A stretch of DNA of 64,000 bases from Aurantiacibacter aquimixticola (GTDB lineage Bacteria > Pseudomonadota > Alphaproteobacteria > Sphingomonadales > Sphingomonadaceae), in NCBI RefSeq assembly GCF_003605475.1, contig NZ_RAHX01000001.1, positions 558,001-622,000 of the forward strand, given 5' to 3'. Both the position numbers and the translations under genes were made by a program. The notes beneath the pieces are model-generated. The model did no database searches. It was not told where the DNA came from and saw nothing but the letters and a program-made list of their open reading frames with translations. This document shows, one piece after another, positions 1 through 7,964 of the stretch. Position 1 is the stretch's first letter. Each line of letters opens with the position of its first letter.

Positions 1-332
1 GTGACAAGCGGTGTGAAGTCACTGTCCGACGACATAATGCCAAATCCATCCACCTTTCCCTGATAGAGCAAGTCGATCGCATCGATGGTCATCGCCATGT
101 CAGTGGCATTCTTGCCGGCTGTCAGATCGAACTGTTGTTGCGGACGGATGCCATATTGGTGGGTGATCTTATCCCAGTTGGCGAGGTTATTCTTTGCGAA
201 ATTGCCATAGGCGCGCTTGATATTGACCTGCCCAAGCTCTGCCATGACGGTCAGCACCGGATCGATGCCCCGAGGACTTGTATTGTCCGCGTCGATCAGA
301 AGGGCGATGTTCTTGAGTTCAGCTTCGGGCAT
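1..332 (-). CDS. NYN-domain (LabA/DUF88-type) protein, 5' part only
   Basis: The gene starts at the ATG at 332 (reverse strand) and runs off the left edge, so only about 110 N-terminal residues are present. The translation opens MPEAELKNIALLIDADN and later shows GKNATDMAMTIDAIDLL and GFGIMSSDSDFTPLV. These are the three acidic clusters of NYN domains, the PIN-like nuclease fold of LabA/DUF88 proteins: LIDADN, the xTDMxM aspartate, and SSDSDF. Members of this family are predicted metal-dependent ribonucleases, often followed by an OST-HTH RNA-binding domain, but that part lies outside the window. The gene is divergent from the flavin monooxygenase at 442, leaving a 109-base gap in which I recognise no clear promoter. 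The family call is firm; the cellular role is unknown. Confidence 0.85.
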   Translation of the reverse strand, partial: MPEAELKNIALLIDADNTSPRGIDPVLTVMAELGQVNIKRAYGNFAKNNLANWDKITHQYGIRPQQQFDLTAGKNATDMAMTIDAIDLLYQGKVDGFGIMSSDSDFTPLV

Positions 333-441
333 GGGCGGTAGATGACCGGATGCCGCAAGGGATGCAAGGCGACAAAGCTTGGAACTTCGCGCTTCTGCAC
401 ACCGTTCAGATACCATCCAGTCATCAAGATAGGTAGCAGGC

Positions 442-1647
442 ATGACGAAGAAGGTTCTTATTTCCGGCGCAAGCATATCTGGGCCGACCACCGCATACTG
501 GCTCGCAAGGAATGGCTTCGATGTCACCGTGCTCGAAAGAGCTTCGGAGTTGCGTCTCGGCGGTCAGAACATCGATATTACGGACGCAGCGCGCGACATC
601 GTGGAACTGATGGGCCTTCGAGACGCAATCGCTGACCGGCACACGGGCGAGAAGGGGCTGCGCTTCGTGGACGAGGACGGAGAAGTGCAAGGCTCATTCC
701 CGGTCGATCAGGAAGTGACATGGACGCGCGAGGTGGAAATTCTGCGCGGCGACCTGGCCAAACTGATCGTCGATGCCTGCCCGGACAGCGTGGACTGGCG
801 TTTCGGCGACCACATCACCGCCCTGGAAGAGGAGGGTGACAAGGTGCGCGTCGAATTCGCCGAAGGCGAAGCGGAAACTTTCGATATCGTCGTGGCCGCG
901 GATGGGATGAATTCGGGCACGCGCGACCTTATCGTTGGTGACGATCAGACCGAGGATTATCTCGGCTGCTGGGCATCTTATTTCACGATCCCGCGATATG
1001 AGCGGGATAACGATTGGTGGAACTGGTACACCTCATCCAACGGAATCATCGTATTCCTGCGCCCGGACAATCAGGGCACGATCCGGGCGTCCGTCAATTT
1101 CCTGAGCGACGACAGCAACCCCGATCACATGTCGCTCGAGGACAAGAAGCGCATCCTGAAAGACAAGCTGCGTGGATCTGGCTGGGAAAGCGATCGTGTG
1201 GCACACGATCTTGACGGCGTCGACGATATCTTCCTTGGACCTTTGCACCAGGTGAAGGCGGATCGCTGGTCGAGCGGCCGCTGCGTCCTGACGGGCGATG
1301 CCGCCTATTGCCCGACGCCGTATACGGGTATGGGCACCACGCTGGCGATCATCGGATCGTATATCCTTGCGAACGAACTGGCTGCGCATGACGATCACAA
1401 GGCCGCATTCGATAAGTACGAGCGCAAGTTCAGGGACTTCGCCGAGAAATCCCAGAAGCTGTGGCCGGGCGTTCCCGATCTCGCTTACGCCGAAAGCGAA
1501 TGGAAGAAATATCTCATCAATCTGGGTGCCGGTCTTGCCGCATCCGCTCCGATGCAGAAGCTCGTCGCGCTGTTCGATGGCGGGGATGATGAGAACGACT
1601 TCGAATTGCCGAAATACGAAAACCGCGCGGCTCGCGAAACAGCTTAG
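442..1647 (+). CDS. FAD-dependent monooxygenase (PHBH/TetX-like)
   Basis: This 401-residue protein has the layout of class A flavoprotein aromatic hydroxylases and TetX-like enzymes. An N-terminal FAD-binding Rossmann segment (VLISGASISGPTTAYWLAR, about residues 5-23, a GxSxxG variant of GxGxxG) is followed by a conserved acidic residue at the end of the second strand (VTVLERA). A DG-type motif lies near residue 150 (VVAADGMNSGTR), and the GD motif binding the FAD ribityl chain lies near residue 280 (CVLTGDAAYCPTPYTGMG). Such enzymes use NAD(P)H and O2 to hydroxylate aromatic or polyketide-like substrates; the substrate here cannot be told from sequence. It is cytosolic with no signal peptide. 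Downstream neighbours are a haem membrane protein and a lipoprotein gene, which give no pathway clue. Confidence 0.88.
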   Translation: MTKKVLISGASISGPTTAYWLARNGFDVTVLERASELRLGGQNIDITDAARDIVELMGLRDAIADRHTGEKGLRFVDEDGEVQGSFPVDQEVTWTREVEILRGDLAKLIVDACPDSVDWRFGDHITALEEEGDKVRVEFAEGEAETFDIVVAADGMNSGTRDLIVGDDQTEDYLGCWASYFTIPRYERDNDWWNWYTSSNGIIVFLRPDNQGTIRASVNFLSDDSNPDHMSLEDKKRILKDKLRGSGWESDRVAHDLDGVDDIFLGPLHQVKADRWSSGRCVLTGDAAYCPTPYTGMGTTLAIIGSYILANELAAHDDHKAAFDKYERKFRDFAEKSQKLWPGVPDLAYAESEWKKYLINLGAGLAASAPMQKLVALFDGGDDENDFELPKYENRAARETA

Positions 1648-1718
1648 GCAGCGCGTCGGCCCCACTAGCGAAGGTGGATCGCTTCTGACAAAAGCCTGCC
1701 GGTGATGTGGACAATGGC

Positions 1719-2300
1719 ATGACGCGGCGAAGGGCTTCACGCGCGATATTGTGGGTCTTCCTTGTGCTGCCCGCGGCTGTCATCGCCGCGCGTTGGGGCC
1801 TTACGCCTGAAGCGTATGGCTACGGTCATGCAATCAAGAATAGCGGGGATTGGGCGGCCTGGCTGCTGCTGGTGACGCTGGCGGTGACGCCGGTGCGCCT
1901 TGCTTTCCGCAGGGCCGCGTTCGCACAATGGCTGATGCGGCATCGGCGCGATCTGGGCGTTGCGAGCTTCGTATACGCCGCCGCGCACACCATGATCTAT
2001 CTCTGGAACAAGGCCGCGGTGAGTGCCGTGGCAGCCGAAGCTGTGAGGATGGAATATCTGACGGGATGGCTGGCGCTGGCGCTGTTCGTCCCGCTCGCGA
2101 TCACATCCAACGATGCGAGCATGCGCACGCTCAAGCGGTCATGGAAGGCGTTGCACCGGCTTGTTTATCCCGGCGCCGTGCTGACCTTCGTGCACTGGGC
2201 ACTGACGGCTTTCGATCCGATGACGGCCTATATCCATATCGGGATACTGGCCGCCATCTTGATCTGTCGCGCCGGGCTTACTCGGCGGCGGAAAGCGTGA
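1719..2300 (+). CDS. YedZ/MsrQ-like haem-binding membrane protein
   Basis: The protein has about 193 residues and five to six hydrophobic segments and belongs to the ferric-reductase-like transmembrane domain family. The family signature RRDLGVASFVYAAAHTMIY is present. Three histidines sit in the positions expected for b-haem ligation: AAAHTMIY, ALHRLVYP and FVHWALT. In enterobacteria MsrQ/YedZ passes electrons from the quinone pool or flavins to the molybdenum enzyme MsrP, which repairs oxidised methionine in the periplasm. No msrP gene lies beside this one, so electron acceptor and role are open. I chose the ATG at 1719; an in-frame GTG at 1707 would add four residues. The 3' end overlaps the convergent lipoprotein gene by 23 bases. 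Confidence 0.82.
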   Translation: MTRRRASRAILWVFLVLPAAVIAARWGLTPEAYGYGHAIKNSGDWAAWLLLVTLAVTPVRLAFRRAAFAQWLMRHRRDLGVASFVYAAAHTMIYLWNKAAVSAVAAEAVRMEYLTGWLALALFVPLAITSNDASMRTLKRSWKALHRLVYPGAVLTFVHWALTAFDPMTAYIHIGILAAILICRAGLTRRRKA

Positions 2301-2796
2301 TGTAGCGCTGGAAGCGGGCGACTTCGTCCGCATCGACATATTTGCCGATCTCGCGCTCGAACTCGGCCATGTCCGCATAGGGCTGGTATTCGAGGAACTC
2401 GCCGACCATGCGATCCGTCATGCCGGGGATCAGCGCAATGTCTTCGGCGCTGGCGGTGTTGAGATCGATCGGCACGAAGATCCGCTCACGCAGCGTCGCG
2501 GCCTCTTCCTCGCTTACATTGCCGGTAAGCACGGCGTTGAGCGCGCTGGCGCTGTCATAGGGCTGGCCGGCCACGATGGCGTCGGCGAGCTCGGGCGAGA
2601 CGCCGTCCACCGCAGAGAGGTCTTCGGCGGACGCGGTGCTAGCATCGAGCACGCTATCTGTATCGACAGCAACGGTCTCGGTTTCTCCCTCGGCGGCGTC
2701 GGTCGTTTCGACCTCTTCCGTTTCGGTTTCGCCCGAGCAGGCGGACAGGGCGAGGGCGGTGCCGGCGAGGGCGGCGGACAGGACGATCTTGCGCAT
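2278..2796 (-). CDS. Helix-hairpin-helix (ComEA-like) lipoprotein
   Basis: This 172-residue protein starts with a lipoprotein signal peptide: MRK, a hydrophobic stretch, then the lipobox LSAC with Cys about residue 20. A very acidic Glu/Thr/Ala-rich linker of about 30 residues follows. The rest contains two helix-hairpin-helix-like units. The first is degenerate (SAVDGVSPELADAIV) and the second is typical (LNTASAEDIALIPGMTDR), the form seen in ComEA-type DNA-binding proteins. The predicted location is the periplasmic face of a membrane, anchored by the lipid. ComEA proteins bind DNA during uptake, but no other competence gene is near, so DNA binding is inference. The gene is preceded by a Fur-box-like palindrome and follows the carbonic anhydrase gene on the same strand with a 75-base gap. 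Confidence 0.75.
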   Translation of the reverse strand: MRKIVLSAALAGTALALSACSGETETEEVETTDAAEGETETVAVDTDSVLDASTASAEDLSAVDGVSPELADAIVAGQPYDSASALNAVLTGNVSEEEAATLRERIFVPIDLNTASAEDIALIPGMTDRMVGEFLEYQPYADMAEFEREIGKYVDADEVARFQRYITLSAAE

Positions 2797-2842
2797 TTAC
2801 GAAATCCTCATTGCGATTGAATTGGCGAGCGGATTAGCCTTC

Positions 2843-2859
2843 TCGCAAATCATTCGCAA
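2843..2859 (-). promoter_or_regulatory. Fur-box-like 8-1-8 inverted repeat upstream of the HhH lipoprotein gene
   Basis: The plus strand reads TCGCAAATCATTCGCAA, two 8-base half sites around one central base with 6 of 8 positions complementary. The shape and the core AAATCATT resemble Fur-type iron operators. It lies about 47 bases upstream of the lipoprotein start at 2796, where an operator would be expected. Assignment to Fur or a related regulator is by resemblance only. Confidence 0.35.
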
Positions 2860-2871
2860 TAGCGATTCCTG

Positions 2872-3510
2872 TCAGACCGGCTCGAATTCGCGCGTGTCCT
2901 CATTGCGGTGGTAGAGCACGCCTTCGGAAATCGCGAAGAAGGTGCCGCGCAGCTTCAGATCGCCGCGCGCCTCTGCCTCGCGCACGAACGGGAAGGTGCG
3001 CAGATTGTCCATGCTGACGCCGACGGCCGCCAGCTCCATCGCCCGCTCGGCTTCGCGGGTTTCGGTTCCGTATTCTGCGGCGACCGGCTCGCGCGCTTCG
3101 TCCAGCAGGTGAACCCAGTTGGCGACGAAACCGCCATTGCCCGGATCGTTGCCGTGCAGATCCTGCGTCAGCGCCGCCTTGCACCCACCGCACATGCCGT
3201 GGCCCATGACGACGATCTGGCGCACCTTGAGCACTTGCACTGCAAATTCTATCGCTGCCGAGACACCGTGCTGGCCGGGTGTGGTTTCGTAAGGCGGGAC
3301 GAGCGCTGCGACATTGCGGACGACAAATATTTCGCCCGGGTCCACGTCGAATATCTGCGCAGGGTCCACGCGGCTGTCAGAGCAGCCGATGATCATCAGT
3401 TTGGGATGCTGGCCGTCCGCCACGAGCTCGTCGTAGCGCGCCTTCTGCTTCGGATATCCATCCTCGCGAAAGCGGCGATATCCCTCCAGAAGCTGGTGAA
3501 ATTCTGGCAT
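2872..3510 (-). CDS. Beta-class carbonic anhydrase
   Basis: This 212-residue zinc enzyme interconverts CO2 and bicarbonate in the cytosol. All catalytic elements of the beta class are visible: IIGCSDSRVD with zinc ligand Cys43 and the Asp45-Arg47 dyad, and GHGMCGGC with zinc ligands His104 and Cys107. I start at MPEFHQLL (ATG at 3510). That ATG overlaps the stop of the PII-like gene by one base (TGATG), so the two are translationally coupled. The reading frame is open upstream but contains no family sequence there. As third gene of the sbtA-sbtB-CA set, it probably works on bicarbonate imported by SbtA, supplying CO2 or balancing the bicarbonate pool for carboxylases. No carboxysome or RuBisCO gene is in the window. 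Confidence 0.95.
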   Translation of the reverse strand: MPEFHQLLEGYRRFREDGYPKQKARYDELVADGQHPKLMIIGCSDSRVDPAQIFDVDPGEIFVVRNVAALVPPYETTPGQHGVSAAIEFAVQVLKVRQIVVMGHGMCGGCKAALTQDLHGNDPGNGGFVANWVHLLDEAREPVAAEYGTETREAERAMELAAVGVSMDNLRTFPFVREAEARGDLKLRGTFFAISEGVLYHRNEDTREFEPV

Positions 3511-3818
3511 CAGAAACGCTCCCCGCGGATGACCTCGACATCCCACATCGTCAGCAGCAGGCCGTGGCTGGAGAGGATGGGTGCGAGCGAGTCAGCCAGC
3601 GCCATCGCCTTCTCTTGCGCCGCGATTGTGAGAATGAAAACCTTGTCTGTGCCCATCACCCGCTCTTCACGCCAGCGCCCCTCTCGGCCCTTGCCGGATG
3701 TCACCGGCGTAATCGTCCAGCCGGTGATACCGGCCTCGTCGATGGCCTTCGTCACGCGGTTGGTCTGCGCCTGATTGGCAAGGATTTCGATCCGTTTGCG
3801 GATGACGGTTTCGATCAT
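3510..3818 (-). CDS. sbtB: SbtB-like PII-family regulator of bicarbonate transport
   Basis: This 102-residue protein has a ferredoxin-like PII fold pattern. It opens with a beta strand (VIRKRIEILAN), then a helix with the sequence TNRVTKAIDEAGITGWTI. A short basic T-loop-like stretch follows (SGKGREGRWREERVMG), then a second half ending EVIRGERF. Glycine and lysine of the SGKG segment match the nucleotide-binding part of SbtB proteins. Known SbtB binds adenine nucleotides including cAMP, and complexes with SbtA to control bicarbonate uptake. The C-terminal redox-sensing CGPEGC tail of cyanobacterial SbtB is absent. The ATG overlaps the sbtA stop by four bases (ATGA) and the stop overlaps the carbonic anhydrase start. 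The family call rests mainly on this context plus the fold pattern. Confidence 0.85.
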   Translation of the reverse strand: MIETVIRKRIEILANQAQTNRVTKAIDEAGITGWTITPVTSGKGREGRWREERVMGTDKVFILTIAAQEKAMALADSLAPILSSHGLLLTMWDVEVIRGERF

Positions 3819-4801
3819 GGCGCGGCTCTTTCACCGGTCAGCACGGCGGCCAGCGCGCCGATCAGGCCGATATTGATGAGGACGTTGAAGGGGAAGGTGA
3901 TGGAAAGCGACATCGTCAGGTAAATGCCGGGATCGGCCTCGGGCAGGGCAAGACGCATGGCGGCCGGCACTGCGATATAGCTGGCGCTGGCACACAATAT
4001 GCCGAGCGCGGCGGCGGAACCGGTGTCCAGCCCGATCATGGTGCCGAGCACGGTCCCGATGACGCCGTTCACCAGCGGCAGGACGATGGCGATGACCGCC
4101 AGCCGCCAGGTGAGCGCGCGGCTGTCCATCAGGCGGCGGGCCGCGATCAGTCCCATGTCGAGCAGGAAGATGCACAGCACGCCCTTGAACATCGCGCCGA
4201 AGAACGGCTCGACATCGGCGAAGCCTTCCGGCCCGGCGATCCAGCCGATCGCGAAGGCACCAAGCAGCAGGACGACGGAGGCGTTGAACAGCACTTCGTG
4301 CAGCATTTCCTTCGTGCTCTGCCCGCCTGCTTCCTTTCCGCCAGCGCCGCGCGCCAGCAGAAGTCCGGCGAGGATGGCTGGGCTTTCCATCGATGCCATC
4401 ACGGCGACCATATAGCCCTGCGGCGGAATGCCCTGCAGCTCGTAGATCTCGACGGCGGTGACGAAGGTCACCACGCTGATAGAGCCGTAATGCGCGGCAA
4501 CGGCGCCGGCATTGATACGGTCGAGCCTGCCGAAGCCCTTGAGCGCCCAATAGGCATAGAGCGGCATCACGAAACCCGCACCGATACCCGCTGCGAGCGC
4601 GGCGAGCACGGTGCCGTCCAGCCCGCTTTCCGCGACCTCGATCCCGCCTTTCAAGCCGATAGCGGCCATCAGATATAGCGACATCCCCTTGGCGATCGCT
4701 TCGGGAATGGCGAGATCGGATCTGGCGACGGCCGCAAGCAGGCCCAAAACGAAGAATAGCACCACCGGTGATGTGAGTGCCTGTATGCCGACAGCGTCCA
4801 T
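3815..4801 (-). CDS. sbtA: SbtA-type sodium-dependent bicarbonate transporter
   Basis: The protein has 328 residues and about ten hydrophobic helices in two inverted halves, as in the SbtA/DUF897 family of Na+/HCO3- symporters. Signature stretches include LYLMAAIGLKGG in the first half and AHYGSISVVTFVTAVEIYE, which carries the conserved HYGS(I/V)S ion/substrate site near the middle. A second-half counterpart, ASASYIAVPAAMR, is also present. I place the start at the ATG at 4801. Reading further upstream in the same frame enters sequence antisense to lipA and has no family similarity. The gene is divergent from lipA, with 72 bases between the starts. Overlapping stop/start codons link it to sbtB and the carbonic anhydrase, so the three are most likely one transcript. 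The protein is expected in the inner membrane. Confidence 0.92.
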   Translation of the reverse strand: MDAVGIQALTSPVVLFFVLGLLAAVARSDLAIPEAIAKGMSLYLMAAIGLKGGIEVAESGLDGTVLAALAAGIGAGFVMPLYAYWALKGFGRLDRINAGAVAAHYGSISVVTFVTAVEIYELQGIPPQGYMVAVMASMESPAILAGLLLARGAGGKEAGGQSTKEMLHEVLFNASVVLLLGAFAIGWIAGPEGFADVEPFFGAMFKGVLCIFLLDMGLIAARRLMDSRALTWRLAVIAIVLPLVNGVIGTVLGTMIGLDTGSAAALGILCASASYIAVPAAMRLALPEADPGIYLTMSLSITFPFNVLINIGLIGALAAVLTGERAAP

Positions 4802-4873
4802 GTTGTGGCGCTTATTCCACGCCCCCAACCCTGACAAGAGTGCCCCATTGCGTGTCCACCGGCGTGCCCCTAG

Positions 4874-5824
4874 ATGGACCTCGAGATGAACGACCTTTCC
4901 TCCGCCCCCCAGCCTGAAGGCAAGCCCGAGCGCAAGCGCAAGCCGGACTGGATCCGCGTAAAGGCGCCCGTCAGCAAGGGATATCACGAAACGCGCAAGC
5001 TGATGCGCGACCTGAAGCTCAACACGGTGTGCGAGGAAGCCGCCTGCCCGAATATCGGCGAGTGCTGGGACAAGAAGCACGCTACCGTCATGATCCTTGG
5101 CGATGTATGCACGCGCGCCTGCGCCTTCTGCAACGTCAAGACCGGCATGCCGCGCATCGTCGACCCGATGGAACCCGAGAATGTCGCTGTGGCGGCGGGC
5201 GAGATGGGCCTGAAGCACATCGTCGTCACCAGTGTGGACCGGGACGACCTGCCCGATGGTGGGGCGGGACAATTCGTGAAAGTGATCAAGGCGCTCCGGC
5301 GCGAGACGCCCGATACTACGATCGAGATCCTGACCCCCGATTTCCGCGGCAAGATGCGACCTGCCGTCGAAGCGATTTGTGAAGCAGGGCCGGACGTTTA
5401 CAACCACAATCTCGAAACCGTCCCAAGGCTGTACCCGACCATAAGGCCTGGTGCGAGATACTACGCTTCCCTGCGCCTGCTGGAAGAGGTGAAGAGCCAC
5501 GACCCGATGATCTTCACCAAGTCCGGCATCATGCTGGGCCTTGGCGAGCAGCGGCTCGAAGTGCATCAGGTAATGGACGACATGCGCAGCGCCGATGTCG
5601 ATTTCATGACGATGGGGCAATATCTCCAGCCGACGCCGAAACATGCGAATGTCGAGGAGTTCGTCACGCCCAAGGCGTTCGATGCCTATGGCGCGATCGC
5701 TCGCGCAAAGGGTTTCCTGCAAGTGGCCAGCACGCCGCTGACCCGCTCCAGCTATCACGCCGGAGACGATTTTGCCCAGATGAAGGCAGCGCGAGAGGCA
5801 AAGCTCGCCAAGCAGAACGCCTGA
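4874..5824 (+). CDS. lipA: Lipoyl synthase
   Basis: This radical-SAM enzyme inserts two sulfurs into octanoyl groups carried by lipoyl domains, making the lipoyl cofactor used by PdhC (encoded at 28983) and related complexes. In the 316-residue sequence the auxiliary cluster cysteines ([12 protein letters not shown]; Cys53, 58, 64) and the radical-SAM CxxxCxxC motif (CTRACAFC; Cys79, 83, 86) are intact, and the C-terminal RSSYHA element is present with its conserved serines. A second ATG at 4886 (MNDLSS) is an equally plausible start. The stop overlaps the ratA-like start by one base (TGATG), so the pair is coupled. Confidence 0.97.
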   Translation: MDLEMNDLSSAPQPEGKPERKRKPDWIRVKAPVSKGYHETRKLMRDLKLNTVCEEAACPNIGECWDKKHATVMILGDVCTRACAFCNVKTGMPRIVDPMEPENVAVAAGEMGLKHIVVTSVDRDDLPDGGAGQFVKVIKALRRETPDTTIEILTPDFRGKMRPAVEAICEAGPDVYNHNLETVPRLYPTIRPGARYYASLRLLEEVKSHDPMIFTKSGIMLGLGEQRLEVHQVMDDMRSADVDFMTMGQYLQPTPKHANVEEFVTPKAFDAYGAIARAKGFLQVASTPLTRSSYHAGDDFAQMKAAREAKLAKQNA

Positions 5825-6285
5825 TGCCGAAAATCCGCGAGACACGCCGCTTGCCCTACAGCGCGGAGCAGATGTTCGACCTCGTTGCCGATGTCGATAA
5901 ATATCCCGAATTCCTGCCCTGGGTCGTCGCCACGCGCGTACGCCGGGACAGCGACACCGAAATGACGGCGGACATGCTGGTCGGGTTCAAGGCTTTGCGC
6001 GAAAAGTTCACGTCCAAGGTCGTCAAGGATCGCCCGAACACGATAAACGTCCACTATGTCGACGGGCCGCTGCGCGATCTCGACAACAACTGGACCTTCC
6101 GCGATTGCGGCGAGGATTGCTGCGAGATCGATTTCTGCGTCGACTTCGCGTTCAAGAACGTCATGTTCGAAACTCTGGCGGGCCAGTATATAGACCGCGC
6201 TTTCCGCAAGATGGTCGGCGCCTTCGAAGCGCGCGCGGCCGAGCTTTACGGCAGCAGCAATTCCAGCGCGCAAAGCGTCGCCTGA
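5824..6285 (+). CDS. RatA/Coq10-type START-domain protein
   Basis: The 153 residues form one SRPBCC/START fold: an opening RRLPYSAEQMFDLVADVDKYPEFLPW, a conserved G-F segment (LVGFKALREKFTSK), and a long C-terminal helix (YIDRAFRKMVGAFEARAAELYG). Eukaryotic Coq10 binds ubiquinone and is needed for respiration. The E. coli member RatA was described as blocking 70S ribosome association. In alphaproteobacteria this gene often follows lipA, as here, which favours a quinone or respiratory role, but the sequence cannot decide. The last 40 bases overlap the convergent pncC gene. Confidence 0.9.
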   Translation: MPKIRETRRLPYSAEQMFDLVADVDKYPEFLPWVVATRVRRDSDTEMTADMLVGFKALREKFTSKVVKDRPNTINVHYVDGPLRDLDNNWTFRDCGEDCCEIDFCVDFAFKNVMFETLAGQYIDRAFRKMVGAFEARAAELYGSSNSSAQSVA

Positions 6286-6740
6286 CGGCGCACTCCGGCG
6301 CGGTCGGCCTCCTCGAAGAGCCGCTCATCCGCGATCGGTTCGTCTTTGCCGCGCTCCGCCTTCGCGAATACCACGGTGCCAACGGGTTTCAGATCCGTTC
6401 CGCCGCCCGGCCCGGCAATCCCGCTGATCGCCACGGCGACATCCGCCCCGCTTCGCTCCAGCGCACCTTGCGCCATCGCAAAGGCACAGGCGACCGAAAC
6501 CGCGCCGAATGCCTCGATGATATCGAGCGGCACGCCCAGCGATTCCTGCTTCGCCTCATTCGAATAGGTCACAAAGCCGCGATCCAGCACCGCGCTGCTT
6601 CCGGCGATCTCCGTCAGAGCCGATGCGACGAGGCCACCCGTGCAGCTTTCGGCGAGCACGATCTTGCGCCCGGCCTCCCGGTTTTCGTCCACCACCCGCT
6701 GTGCGAGTTCGGCGATATCGTCAGGCAGGAGCGAGTTCAT
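6246..6740 (-). CDS. pncC: Nicotinamide-nucleotide amidohydrolase (CinA C-terminal domain)
   Basis: This 164-residue stand-alone CinA C-terminal domain converts nicotinamide mononucleotide to nicotinate mononucleotide and ammonia in pyridine nucleotide recycling. The family motifs are the AESCTGGLVAS nucleophile/oxyanion region near residue 30, TYSNEAKQ near residue 65, and the glycine-rich AISGIAGPGGGT loop near residue 105. The N-terminal MoCF-like domain of full CinA is absent, which is usual for PncC. The ATG overlaps the ispDF stop by four bases (ATGA), so it is translated after ispDF. The 3' end overlaps the RatA-like gene. Confidence 0.92.
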   Translation of the reverse strand: MNSLLPDDIAELAQRVVDENREAGRKIVLAESCTGGLVASALTEIAGSSAVLDRGFVTYSNEAKQESLGVPLDIIEAFGAVSVACAFAMAQGALERSGADVAVAISGIAGPGGGTDLKPVGTVVFAKAERGKDEPIADERLFEEADRAGVRRQATLCALELLLP

Positions 6741-7891
6741 CGCGCCACCAGTGTTGTCACGGCCTGCGCCGCAATGCCTTCGCCGCGCCCTGTAAAGCCA
6801 AGTTTCTCTGTGGTCGTCGCTTTCACGCTGACAGCCGATACCGGTATGCCGAGCAATTCCGCAAGGCGCACTGCCATCGCGCCCCGATGCGGTCCGATCT
6901 TCGGCGCTTCGCAGATCAGCGTCAGATCGACATTGCCTATCGCATATCCCGCTTCACCCGCCAGCTTCACCGCATGTTGGACGAAGGCGGAGGACGCTGC
7001 GCCTTTCCATTGCGGATCGCTGGGCGGGAAATGGTCGCCGATGTCGCCGCGGGCACAAGCGCCGAGAATGGCATCGACAACGGCGTGAAGCCCGACATCG
7101 GCATCAGAATGCCCTGCAAGCCCTTGATGATGATCGATTTTCACACCGCACAGCCACAGATCTTCGCCATCGGCGAGCCGGTGCACATCGAAGCCGGTCC
7201 CCACGCGCATGAAGGGGAAGGGCAACTTGTTCTCGTCCACGAAATCCTCCGCGAAAGTAAGTTTCTTGAGGCGCTCATCGCCCTCGACCAAAGCGATTTG
7301 GTGACCAGCCGCGCGTAGCACCTGCGCATCGTCTCCGGCGCTAGTTTCGCCCTTCCATGCCCGATGCGCGGCGAGAATGTCCGCGAAACGAAAGGCTTGC
7401 GGCGTCTGCGCGCGGCGCAGCTCATCGCGCTTCGCATCCCCAGCCATGATTCCGTTTTCTGCGCGGATCATGCTGTCGACTACCGGCAGAACCGGGATCG
7501 CGCCCTTGTGCTTGAAAAGAGCGGCAAGGGACCGTTCGAGGACGGCACGGGGCAGGTCGGGGCGCGCGGCATCGTGAATCACGACACGCTCCGGCGCTCC
7601 CGCGGCCACCACTTCCAGCGCCCGGCGGACACTGTCCTGTCGCGTCTCTCCGCCGGTCACCAGTTCAATATTGGCAAGCCCTTCCAGCGCCTCGTGAGCG
7701 ATCTCGTCCGCGTTTTCGGGGATGGCGACCACCACGCGCGTCGCTTCGGACAAGGCTTCCGCCGAATGCCGCACCACCGGCTTGCCGCGCCAGATCGCAA
7801 ATTGCTTGGGGAGCGCTTGTCCGGCGCGAAGCCCCTTGCCGGCAGCGACAATCACGGCGGCGAAAGGGGGAAGGGCGGTCGGCTCGTCCAT
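6737..7891 (-). CDS. ispDF: Bifunctional IspD/IspF of the MEP isoprenoid pathway
   Basis: This 384-residue fusion performs two steps of isopentenyl diphosphate synthesis by the methylerythritol phosphate route. The N-terminal half is IspD (MEP cytidylyltransferase): AAVIVAAGKGLRAG with the CTP-binding loop, VVIHDAARPDL, and RRAQTPQAFR. The C-terminal half, from about residue 225 (MRVGTGFDVHRL), is IspF (MECDP synthase), with zinc ligands in DVH and AGHSDADVGLHA and the ending TTTEKLGFTGRGEGIAAQA. Such fusions are common in alphaproteobacteria. The start is the ATG at 7891 (MDEPTALPPFAAVIVAAG). Sequence upstream in the same frame overlaps the dus gene and carries no IspD similarity. Confidence 0.96.
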   Translation of the reverse strand: MDEPTALPPFAAVIVAAGKGLRAGQALPKQFAIWRGKPVVRHSAEALSEATRVVVAIPENADEIAHEALEGLANIELVTGGETRQDSVRRALEVVAAGAPERVVIHDAARPDLPRAVLERSLAALFKHKGAIPVLPVVDSMIRAENGIMAGDAKRDELRRAQTPQAFRFADILAAHRAWKGETSAGDDAQVLRAAGHQIALVEGDERLKKLTFAEDFVDENKLPFPFMRVGTGFDVHRLADGEDLWLCGVKIDHHQGLAGHSDADVGLHAVVDAILGACARGDIGDHFPPSDPQWKGAASSAFVQHAVKLAGEAGYAIGNVDLTLICEAPKIGPHRGAMAVRLAELLGIPVSAVSVKATTTEKLGFTGRGEGIAAQAVTTLVAR

Positions 7892-7964
7892 CGGCGGCGC
7901 GCTACCCGCTTGAGTGCCGCCAAGCAATCTACTATGCGCTGCCCATATTTTAGGCACACCATCC

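Noticed and set aside
4802..5845. N-terminal extension of the sbtA frame
   Set aside because: It is antisense to lipA; SbtA similarity starts only at the ATG at 4801.
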